Source of the DNA: JAIBJN01 sp963839745
GTDB lineage: Bacteria; Actinomycetota; Thermoleophilia; Gaiellales; Gaiellaceae
Direction: 5' to 3'
Assembly (NCBI GenBank): GCA_963839745.1
Contig: CAWIWC010000014.1
Location: 1 to 64,000, forward strand
Length of the DNA stretch: 64,000 nt
The translations under genes were made by a program, and so were the position numbers. Positions within the stretch are counted from its first letter, which is position 1. Every line of letters begins with the position of its first letter. Below the pieces are notes generated by a model, which searched no databases, had not been told where the DNA came from, and saw nothing but the letters and a program-made list of their open reading frames with translations. Positions 57,352 through 64,000 of the stretch are shown one piece after another.

Positions 57352-57933
57352 TTGCCGTCGGAGCCGTCCGGAGAAACGCGCCTGGGAGAGCGATTGCGCG
57401 CTCTCCGCCTCGATCGGGGCCTGTCCATCGCCCAGGTCGCGGAGAGCACCGGGCTGACCAAGGGCTTCCTCAGCCAGCTCGAGCGCAACCTCACCTCCGT
57501 GTCGCTTTCGGCGCTCGCACGCATCTGCTCCGCTCTCGGCGTCCGCTTCGGGGACGTGCTCGACGAGCCGCCCGTGGGCGCGGTGATCCGCCGCGAGTCG
57601 GCGATCCGCTGGACCGAGGTCGGCAACCACGAGGACGTCGTCCTCAGCCCGCCGGAGGAGCAGCGGCTCAACCTGATCGAGTCGCGCATCCCGCCCGGCG
57701 TGAGCGCGGGCGACGACGTCTACACGTTCCCCGCGGACGTCGAGCTCATCTACGTGCTCGCGGGGTCGCTCGAGCTGACGATCGGTGACGAGCTCCTCAC
57801 GATCACGGCCGGCGAGACCTTCACCTACTCCCCGCGCGACCCGCACGCCTGGCGCAATCCGTCGGACACGGAGGAGACCGTGGTCCTGTGGTTCGCTGTC
57901 CCGAACCCGTACTCCAGGCCGTCCCGGCGCTGA
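57352..57933 (+). CDS. XRE-family regulator with C-terminal cupin sensor
   Basis: This 193-residue protein starts at TTG 57352, with TAGGCT 9 nt upstream. The helix-turn-helix at about residues 10-65 contains LRALRLDRGLSIAQVAESTG and LTKGFLSQLERNLTSVSLSA. The C-terminal cupin (about 105-185) has YTFPADVELIYVLAGSLELT and SPRDPHAWRNPSD. This layout is common in regulators that bind a small effector in the cupin. It may control the divergent LVIVD gene and itself through the repeats at 57282. Confidence 0.9.
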   Translation: MPSEPSGETRLGERLRALRLDRGLSIAQVAESTGLTKGFLSQLERNLTSVSLSALARICSALGVRFGDVLDEPPVGAVIRRESAIRWTEVGNHEDVVLSPPEEQRLNLIESRIPPGVSAGDDVYTFPADVELIYVLAGSLELTIGDELLTITAGETFTYSPRDPHAWRNPSDTEETVVLWFAVPNPYSRPSRR

Positions 57934-57934
57934 G

Positions 57935-57940
57935 TAGGCT
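57935..57940 (+). promoter_or_regulatory. Leaderless -10 box (TAGGCT) for the DUF6328 gene
   Basis: TAGGCT starts 2 bp after the XRE-cupin stop and ends exactly 6 nt before GTG 57947. Confidence 0.5.
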
Positions 57941-57946
57941 GCCCGG

Positions 57947-58405
57947 GTGGCAGAGGCCAAGCCCAAGGCCGAGCTCGACCAGGAGTGGGGAGAGCTCGTC
58001 GAGGAGCACCGGCTCGCGATGCCGGGCGTCCAGGTGCTCTTCGCCTTCCTGCTCATCCTGCCCTTCCAGAACCGCTTCGAGCGGCTGACCGAGAACCAGG
58101 AGTACGTCTACTTCTCCGCGCTCCTGTGCGCGACGCTCGCGATCGTCCTGCTGATCGCGCCGACGGCGGCGCACCGCATCCGCTGGCGCAAGCAGGACAA
58201 GGAGGCGCTGCTGCGCATGGCGACGAAGTCGGCCATCGCGGCGACGGTGTTCATCGCCGCGTCGATGACGGCGTCCGTCTACCTGATCACCGACTACCTG
58301 TTCGGCGAGCCGGCCACCGCGATCGTGACGAGCTCCGTCTCCGCGGCGTTCATCCTGTTCTGGTACGCGTTCCCGCTCTGGCGGCGCTTCCAGGACACGC
58401 GTTAG
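57947..58405 (+). CDS. DUF6328-like small membrane protein
   Basis: This 152-residue protein starts at GTG 57947. A charged N-terminus (DQEWGELVEEHRLAMPGVQV) leads into four hydrophobic helices: LFAFLLILPF, FSALLCATLAIVLLIAPTAA, SAIAATVFIAASMTASVYLI and AIVTSSVSAAFILFWYAFPL. RWRKQDKEALLRMATKSA is the intracellular loop. The family has no known function and is frequent in actinobacteria. The 3' end overlaps that of the uracil glycosylase gene by 4 bp. Confidence 0.82.
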   Translation: MAEAKPKAELDQEWGELVEEHRLAMPGVQVLFAFLLILPFQNRFERLTENQEYVYFSALLCATLAIVLLIAPTAAHRIRWRKQDKEALLRMATKSAIAATVFIAASMTASVYLITDYLFGEPATAIVTSSVSAAFILFWYAFPLWRRFQDTR

Positions 58406-59004
58406 AGACGGTCGAGCTCCTCGCGCACGACGGCCAGCGCGTCCGCGAGACGAGCTCGGTTCGCCGTGTCGTTGAGCCAGCCGCTCGCACCCGAGGGGTG
58501 GGGAAGCGGCACCGCGGTCGCATCGCCGAAGGCGTAGCGCTGCCCGATCGTCTCGGTCAGGCGCGGAAGACCCAGAAGCCGCCGCACGGCCAGCCCACCC
58601 ACGACGAGGACGAGGCCCGGTCGCAATAGGCGAAGCTCCCAGTCGAGCCAGAACGAGCACAGGTCGAGCTCGGTCGGCGTCGCCGGGCGGTCGCCCCGCC
58701 CCGATGCATGCCTCCCCGGGTAGCAGCGCGTCGCGGATGCGCAGTAGAAGGTCTCGTAGAAGGCGTCTTCCTCCAGCTCGAGCCAGGCTCTCAGGGTGCG
58801 GCCGGCCCTGCCGCGCCACGGCCGCCTCTCGACGCCTTCGACGACGCCGGGCGCCTGGCCGACGATCATCGCGCGCTGGCCGGGACGGCCCTCGAAGACC
58901 GGCAGGGACTCGAGCGGGAAGCCCGCCTCCGCGCACGCGCGGCAGACCCTGTTGTCCTGCTGGAGCGAGGTGAGCGAGCGGTACGCCTGCCGGCGGCGGG
59001 TCAC
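58402..59004 (-). CDS. Uracil-DNA glycosylase superfamily protein (iron-sulfur type)
   Basis: This 200-residue protein starts at GTG 59004. RVCRACAEAGF and FYCASATRCYPG provide four Cys for a 4Fe-4S cluster, as in family 4/5 glycosylases. The active-site loop AMIVGQAPGVVEG and the late PLPHPSGASGWLN match the GQDPG-like and HPSP-like motifs. It would remove uracil or related bases. The acidic catalytic residue of family 1 enzymes is replaced, as in other families. A TACCCT box lies 7 nt upstream of the start. Confidence 0.87.
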   Translation of the reverse strand: MTRRRQAYRSLTSLQQDNRVCRACAEAGFPLESLPVFEGRPGQRAMIVGQAPGVVEGVERRPWRGRAGRTLRAWLELEEDAFYETFYCASATRCYPGRHASGRGDRPATPTELDLCSFWLDWELRLLRPGLVLVVGGLAVRRLLGLPRLTETIGQRYAFGDATAVPLPHPSGASGWLNDTANRARLADALAVVREELDRL

Positions 59005-59011
59005 CGCCGGC

Positions 59012-59017
59012 AGGGTA
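59012..59017 (-). promoter_or_regulatory. Leaderless -10 box (TACCCT) for the uracil glycosylase gene
   Basis: TACCCT on the minus strand ends 7 nt before GTG 59004, in the 22-bp gap after the upstream gene. Confidence 0.4.
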
Positions 59018-59026
59018 GCCCTCGCG

Positions 59027-59371
59027 TTACGACTTCTTGCCTGCGATCGCCCGCTGGAGCTGGGCCTTCGTCATCTTCGAGCGGCCCTCGACTCCGAGGT
59101 TCTTGGCCTCGTTGTAGAGCTGCTCCTTGGTGCGGCCCCTGGGCCGGTTCGTGCCCGAGCGTAGGCCGCCGCGGCGGCTCGAGGACATGTCGCGCGTCGA
59201 CGTGCGCGAGCGCGTCCGGGCCTCGCCGGAGCGGGCCCGCTCCTTGTTCACGGTGCGCGCCGCGATCTCCTCGGCGCGGTCTGTCGAAGCGCCCTGCTTC
59301 TTGGCGCCTTCCTTGATGTGCTCGTACTGCCTGGCTCGCTTCGTTCCCTTCTTGACCCCACGAGGCGGCAT
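59027..59371 (-). CDS. Basic Rho-N-like protein (often annotated plasmid stabilization protein)
   Basis: This 114-residue, strongly basic protein starts at ATG 59371. The N-terminal half KRARQYEHIKEGAKKQGAST and EEIAARTVNKERARSGEA is followed by an Arg/Ser linker. The C-terminal helix pair GRTKEQLYNEAKNLGVEGRS and KMTKAQLQRAI resembles the Rho N-terminal domain. Proteins of this layout are common single genes on actinobacterial chromosomes and probably bind nucleic acid. No toxin partner is adjacent. Confidence 0.8.
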   Translation of the reverse strand: MPPRGVKKGTKRARQYEHIKEGAKKQGASTDRAEEIAARTVNKERARSGEARTRSRTSTRDMSSSRRGGLRSGTNRPRGRTKEQLYNEAKNLGVEGRSKMTKAQLQRAIAGKKS

Positions 59372-59452
59372 GACCCCTCCCGTTTCGCTTGCCTCACGCT
59401 TGTACCGCGGACGGCGTTTGCAAAACCGGTGAGGCTAGGATGAGGCTGCCGC

Positions 59453-59542
59453 GGAGAGGTGTCCGAGCTGGCCTAAGGAGCGCGACTGGAAATCGCGTAC
59501 CCGGTGAAAGCTGGGTCGCGGGTTCGAATCCCGCCCTCTCCG
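59453..59542 (+). tRNA. tRNA-Ser (anticodon GGA)
   Basis: This class II tRNA of 90 nt has acceptor GGAGAGG pairing with CCTCTCC and discriminator G. The anticodon loop CTGGAAA gives GGA, reading UCC/UCU. The long variable arm and the T-arm GGTTCGAATCC are present. CCA is not encoded. It is the third serine isoacceptor in this window. Confidence 0.95.
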
Positions 59543-59574
59543 CCTCAACTTTCTCTACGTCGCTGAGGCCCGGA

Positions 59575-59952
59575 TCAGGACGCCTCGGCGAGCCAGGCCT
59601 TCGCGGGCTCGAGCTGGTCCGGCTCGAACACACGCAGCTCGCCCGGGCTCACCCACCCGAACGCGGCGATGGCGTTTCGCATCCAGTCCTTGTCCGTCAC
59701 GACGGCGAAGCGCTCCCACGATGCGTGGTGCTTCAGCCCGACCGAGCCCGCCGCCTTCACGTCCTCCCAGAGCGCCCCGAGGTCGAGGCCGTGGAAGTCG
59801 GGGGCGGTCACCACGAGGTAGCGCACTTTCTCTCCACGCTCGAGCTGCTCGTGCACCGGCGCCAACAGCTCGTGGTACTCGTCGCGGGTGATCGTCCCCG
59901 AGATCCTGAACCCCAGCGTCCCCGGGGGCATATCCGCGAGCGTCTCGACCAT
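59575..59952 (-). CDS. SpoIIAA-like (STAS/CRAL-TRIO-type) protein
   Basis: This 125-residue protein starts at ATG 59952. The SpoIIAA-like fold is recognised by GFRISGTITRDEYHELLAPV, VRYLVVTAPDFHGLDLGALW, ERFAVVTDKDWMRNAIAAFG and the end AWLAEAS. The family lacks the phosphorylated Ser of true anti-anti-sigma factors and probably binds lipid or protein ligands at membranes. TATGCT ends 6 nt before the start. It converges with the tRNA-Ser gene. Confidence 0.85.
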   Translation of the reverse strand: MVETLADMPPGTLGFRISGTITRDEYHELLAPVHEQLERGEKVRYLVVTAPDFHGLDLGALWEDVKAAGSVGLKHHASWERFAVVTDKDWMRNAIAAFGWVSPGELRVFEPDQLEPAKAWLAEAS

Positions 59953-59958
59953 GCGGGC

Positions 59959-59964
59959 AGCATA
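59959..59964 (-). promoter_or_regulatory. Leaderless -10 box (TATGCT) for the SpoIIAA-like gene
   Basis: TATGCT on the minus strand ends exactly 6 nt before ATG 59952. Confidence 0.5.
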
Positions 59965-59990
59965 GCCCGCGCCCTCACGCTCAAAGATAG

Positions 59991-60016
59991 GGGAGGGCGA
60001 GACCGCTCGCCCTCCC
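59991..60016 (-). terminator. Hairpin terminator of the 60039 gene
   Basis: GGGAGGGCGA and TCGCCCTCCC are perfect 10-bp arms with a 6-nt loop. On the minus strand it is followed by CTATCTTTG, a short U-rich tail. It stands 23 bp after the stop. Confidence 0.65.
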
Positions 60017-60038
60017 TCTTCCGCACGCCGATCGTCGT

Positions 60039-60638
60039 TCAGTCGCTGGTGAAGGGCGCGACGAACGGGTTGGTGCTGGCGTAGAGACCGTCCGGGTTCG
60101 GGTACCACAGCCAGACGTGCAGAGTGATCAGGCGCGGGTGCCAGAACGTGAACGCCGCGCCGCTCCCGGGCGCCGTCGGCGCGCAGGCCGACTCCACCGT
60201 CTCGGGCACAAACTGCCCGTCGGCGTAGTGACAGGCCGCCGGGAACGAGCCGTACTTGGCGCCCTTGAGCGGCGGCGTCCGCGGCCGCTCGGTGAACACC
60301 CACTCCAGCGCCCCCAGCTGCCAGTCGCCTCCGCGCTTCACGTAGACGAGGATGGGCGGCTTCGTCACGTCGAAGCCGGACACCGAGGGGTTCAGGAAGT
60401 GGAACCCCATGTTCGGCATGTTGGGCGTGATCTGGAGGCTGTAGCCGTCCGCCTTGGCAGCGTCCAGGCTCAGGGCGTAGCCGGCGGTCGCGAGCCGGGC
60501 GTCGGCCAGCTGCTCGGCGAGCTTAGCCTGGCCTGCGTTCCGCATGCCGCTGTCGTTGTGGGCGCCCGCCGCTCCGGCCACGACCAGGACGAGCATGGCC
60601 GCCAGCGCGCCGGCGCGCAGCGTCAGGACCTTTCTCAT
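60039..60638 (-). CDS. Secreted protein of unknown function, 199 residues
   Basis: This protein starts at ATG 60638 with a signal peptide (LTLRAGALAAMLVLVVAGAA, cleavage after GAHA-like GAAGA). The mature part has DGYSLQITPNMPNMGFHFLN, a Met/His-rich stretch, then PPILVYVKRGGDWQLGALEW and the end ITLHVWLWYPNPDGLYASTN. The NMPNMGFHF and LHVW elements could bind a metal. I do not recognise a named family. A GAAGGAGG-type RBS is present (CGAAGGAGGAACG). It lies downstream of the DUF4242 gene and may share its transcript. Confidence 0.75.
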   Translation of the reverse strand: MRKVLTLRAGALAAMLVLVVAGAAGAHNDSGMRNAGQAKLAEQLADARLATAGYALSLDAAKADGYSLQITPNMPNMGFHFLNPSVSGFDVTKPPILVYVKRGGDWQLGALEWVFTERPRTPPLKGAKYGSFPAACHYADGQFVPETVESACAPTAPGSGAAFTFWHPRLITLHVWLWYPNPDGLYASTNPFVAPFTSD

Positions 60639-60671
60639 CTGCGTTCCTCCTTCGCTCTTCCGGCGAGCCGC

Positions 60672-60944
60672 TCAGGCGTAGAAGTACGGATCCAGCACCC
60701 GCACCTCGGTGATGCCCTCGACCGGGAGCCCGTTCCGCGAGGCGGCCTTCCTGATCGACTCAGGGTCGGGGCCGTCGTAGATGCAGAACGAGAGCTTCCT
60801 GTCGGGCCGGACGTACGAGTGCACCCAGGTCACTCCCTCGAGTGCGTTCTTGCCGACGACGTCGAGGCATGCGGCCGCCCCGTTGTCGTTGATCGGAATC
60901 TCCAGCCCGTCGGGGAAATTGCGCTCGACGAGGTACCGGGGCAT
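60672..60944 (-). CDS. DUF4242 (SCO4226-like) small protein
   Basis: This 90-residue protein starts at ATG 60944 after AGGGAGGACG. MPRYLVERNFPDGLEIPIND and VTWVHSYVRPDRKLSFCIYD are typical of DUF4242. The Streptomyces member SCO4226 binds nickel with a ferredoxin-like fold. The His in WVHSYV and Cys in SFCIYD are the conserved positions seen here. The physiological role is not known. It is 33 bp upstream of the secreted-protein gene. The short gap 60945-61092 holds no gene. Confidence 0.88.
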   Translation of the reverse strand: MPRYLVERNFPDGLEIPINDNGAAACLDVVGKNALEGVTWVHSYVRPDRKLSFCIYDGPDPESIRKAASRNGLPVEGITEVRVLDPYFYA

Positions 60945-61092
60945 CTTCGTCCTCCCTTGGCTCGCGTTTCGGTTGCTTCACCGTACGAGCCGGGAGGCGG
61001 CGCCGACATCGGGAGAACTCCCCAGATTGGAGGGGACGGCCACCGATCTTGGGAGGCGATGTCCTCTACGCGCGCGTGGGGCGCGCCAGGGG

Positions 61093-61608
61093 CTAACCGT
61101 CCTCGTTGGCGACGACGTAGGCGGCCACGTTCTGGATCTCCTCCTCGGAGAGCTGGCCCTCGAAGGCCGGCATGCCTCCGCCACCCTGCGTGACCTGCTC
61201 CTCGACCGCACCCTGGTCGAAGCTCGAGTCGTTCAGGTTCGGGCCGATGTTCCCGCTCGTGCCCGCCGCCTCGAGCGTGTGGCAGCTGCCGCAGTTGGCG
61301 ATGAAGATCTCCTCGCCGGCCGCCAGGTCGCCGCCGCCGCCTCCACCACCCCCGGTGTCGCCCTGCTCGCCGGTGTCGGTGGCGCCGGACTCGGTGTGCT
61401 CCGCTCCACCCTCGCTCTCGTGCGCCTCGCCGAAGACCTCGACCGCCCCGAGCATGGCGACGACGAGCAGGACGGCGACGACCGTGAAGACGCGGATGTT
61501 CCGGCCCGGAAAGCCCGGGTCCCGCCTCGGGATGACCAGCGAGACGACGAGGCTGAAAACGACGAGGACGAGCGCGGCGACCCCGAGGATGACGTCATTT
61601 CGGCTCAC
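61093..61608 (-). CDS. Membrane-anchored cytochrome c
   Basis: This 171-residue protein starts at GTG 61608. Two N-terminal helices (VILGVAALVLVVFSLVVSLV and VFTVVAVLLVVAMLGAVEVF) are followed by an acidic/Gly linker. A class I cytochrome c domain follows with the heme motif NCGSCH (about residue 107) and axial Met in GGGGMPAF. It ends QNVAAYVVANEDG. The domain should face outward and shuttle electrons at the membrane, as in respiratory supercomplexes. No oxidase gene is adjacent. The promoter overlaps that of uppP. Confidence 0.9.
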   Translation of the reverse strand: MSRNDVILGVAALVLVVFSLVVSLVIPRRDPGFPGRNIRVFTVVAVLLVVAMLGAVEVFGEAHESEGGAEHTESGATDTGEQGDTGGGGGGGGDLAAGEEIFIANCGSCHTLEAAGTSGNIGPNLNDSSFDQGAVEEQVTQGGGGMPAFEGQLSEEEIQNVAAYVVANEDG

Positions 61609-61616
61609 CGGAGCCG

Positions 61617-61623
61617 TACGATA
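61617..61623. promoter_or_regulatory. Overlapping divergent -10 boxes of cytochrome c and uppP
   Basis: TACGAT (61617-61622, plus) ends 9 nt before ATG 61632. TATCGT (61623-61618, minus) ends 9 nt before GTG 61608. The two boxes overlap in a 23-bp intergenic space, so one polymerase would exclude the other. Confidence 0.5.
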
Positions 61624-61631
61624 ACCCGTCC

Positions 61632-62570
61632 ATGCGTCGCGCCGGCATTCTGGTCGTCGCCGGCGGGGCTCTCGCCGTCGCCGCCCTCCTGGCCATCGCC
61701 GGAGTCGGCGAGGAACCCGGAGCGCTCACCGACTGGCAGGCGTTCGTGCTCGGCGTCGTGCAGGGCGCCACCGAGCTCCTGCCGATCTCCTCGTCGGGCC
61801 ACCTGATCCTCGTCCCGTGGCTCTTCGAGTGGGAGTACCTCGAGACGCACGAGGAGTTCAACCAGACCTTCGACGTCGCCCTCCACGTCGGGACGCTCGT
61901 CGCCGTCGTCGCCTACTTCTGGAACGACGTCAAGCGCCTCGTGGCCGCCTGGCTCGCCAGCGTCCGGCGGCGGAGCATCGCCTCGCCGGACGAACGCGTC
62001 GCCTGGTTCGTCGCCATCGCCACAGTCCCGGCTGCGGCGATCGGGGCGCTCGGCGAGAACCTGATCGCCGACCACCTGGGCGAGCCGTGGCAGATCGCCA
62101 TCTTCCTGGCCGTCTTCGGCGTCCTCCTCTGGGTGGCGGACAAGACACCTGCCACCAAGGAGATGTCGGATCTCGGCCCAGGGACCGCCCTCGCGGTCGG
62201 CTTCGCCCAGAGCCTCGCGCTGATGCCGGGCGTCTCGCGCTCGGGGATCACGATTACCATGGCGCGCTTCCTGGGGCTCGACCGGGATTCCGCCGCACGG
62301 TTCTCCTTCCTGCTGCTGATCCCCATCGTCTTCGGGGCGTCGCTCTGGAAAGGCGTCACGGACGTGCTGCTCGGTGACCTCCCGCCGGGGTGGCAAGGGC
62401 CGTTCCTCGTCGGGATGATCGCGGCGGCGGGAAGTGGCCTCCTGGCGATCTGGGGCCTCCTCGGCTACGTGCGGCGGCACAACTACACGCTGTTCGTCGT
62501 CTACCGTCTCATCCTGGCGGCATTCATCCTCCTGCTGATCGCCACCAACGTGCGGTCGGCCACGTTCTAA
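61632..62570 (+). CDS. uppP: Undecaprenyl-diphosphatase UppP (BacA)
   Basis: This 312-residue polytopic enzyme starts at ATG 61632. The catalytic motifs are QGATELLPISSSGHLI (Glu-rich motif 1, about residue 45) and LMPGVSRSGITITMARFLGL (PGxSRSG motif 2, about 200). About eight hydrophobic helices are present. It removes phosphate from undecaprenyl diphosphate to recycle the lipid carrier for peptidoglycan synthesis, and excess confers bacitracin resistance. The N-terminal helix extends slightly beyond typical UppP proteins. Confidence 0.93.
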   Translation: MRRAGILVVAGGALAVAALLAIAGVGEEPGALTDWQAFVLGVVQGATELLPISSSGHLILVPWLFEWEYLETHEEFNQTFDVALHVGTLVAVVAYFWNDVKRLVAAWLASVRRRSIASPDERVAWFVAIATVPAAAIGALGENLIADHLGEPWQIAIFLAVFGVLLWVADKTPATKEMSDLGPGTALAVGFAQSLALMPGVSRSGITITMARFLGLDRDSAARFSFLLLIPIVFGASLWKGVTDVLLGDLPPGWQGPFLVGMIAAAGSGLLAIWGLLGYVRRHNYTLFVVYRLILAAFILLLIATNVRSATF

Positions 62571-62608
62571 GATTCCTAGCCCGTAAGGAGGGAGGCACGA
62601 CGGCAACG

Positions 62609-64000
<1,392 letters not shown>

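Overview
The window is GC-rich (roughly 70 percent by eye), densely coded bacterial DNA. It carries about 65 genes, three serine tRNA genes and no insertion sequence, phage gene or CRISPR array. An actinobacterial origin is the best reading. The evidence is an RpoD/SigA-type sigma factor, DUF1206, DUF2277, DUF4242 and Rv2578c-like radical SAM proteins, a Gram-positive-type LexA box, frequent GTG/TTG starts and a repeated leaderless-promoter pattern. A deep-branching class such as Thermoleophilia is my guess, but nothing in the window proves it.

Layout. 1-8105 (minus) is a catabolic operon: partial FAD oxidase, cupin, PEP-hydrolase-like TIM barrel, Tm-1-like protein and a complete LivFGKMH-type ABC importer. 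It diverges from a xylose-isomerase-like TIM barrel at 8308 across a promoter with nested repeats. 9.4-16.8 kb holds a membrane HEXXH protein, a beta-lactamase-fold serine hydrolase, DUF1206, the sigma factor, a LexA-boxed radical SAM protein, DUF72, a Pro-rich/charged protein and an esterase. 16.8-24.6 kb (minus) is a cation transporter and a five-gene potassium-uptake cluster (trkA, trkH, trkH, ktrB, ktrA), preceded by an AhpD-like peroxidase gene. That gene has a single in-frame TGA exactly at the second Cys of its CxxC motif, which suggests selenocysteine. 24.6-29.2 kb has a coiled-coil protein, a flavin reductase, a HAD phosphatase, a lipoprotein, FabF and an ATP-dependent DNA ligase. tRNA-Ser(GCU) and tRNA-Ser(CGA) follow.

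29.7-43.0 kb is a looser accessory region: M14 peptidase, FAD oxidoreductase, Ada-AlkA glycosylase, a large LuxR regulator, M23 peptidase, VOC, SnoaL, DUF899, cupredoxin and FN3 proteins. 43.0-46.7 kb is a PadR-controlled MacB-like ABC exporter followed by an AraC remnant. 47.4-49.1 kb has a MetX-like hydrolase flanked by two partial FadR-type regulators. 49.4-52.5 kb is a 1023-residue cyclase/AAA/TPR signalling protein. 52.6-57.1 kb contains two LVIVD-type secreted paralogues, small proteins and a row of three hairpins. 57.3-64 kb carries an XRE-cupin regulator, uracil-DNA glycosylase, tRNA-Ser(GGA), SpoIIAA-like, DUF4242, a membrane cytochrome c, UppP and the start of a GGDEF protein.

Two general points affect every annotation here. 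First, about a dozen single-base indels break reading frames, mostly at 17.9-19.7 kb in ktrA, ktrB and the 3' end of the second trkH. Protein conservation on both sides is otherwise intact, so local sequence error or very recent decay should be considered. Second, many genes have a TANNNT box ending exactly 6 nt before the start codon. This points to leaderless mRNAs and helped choose starts.
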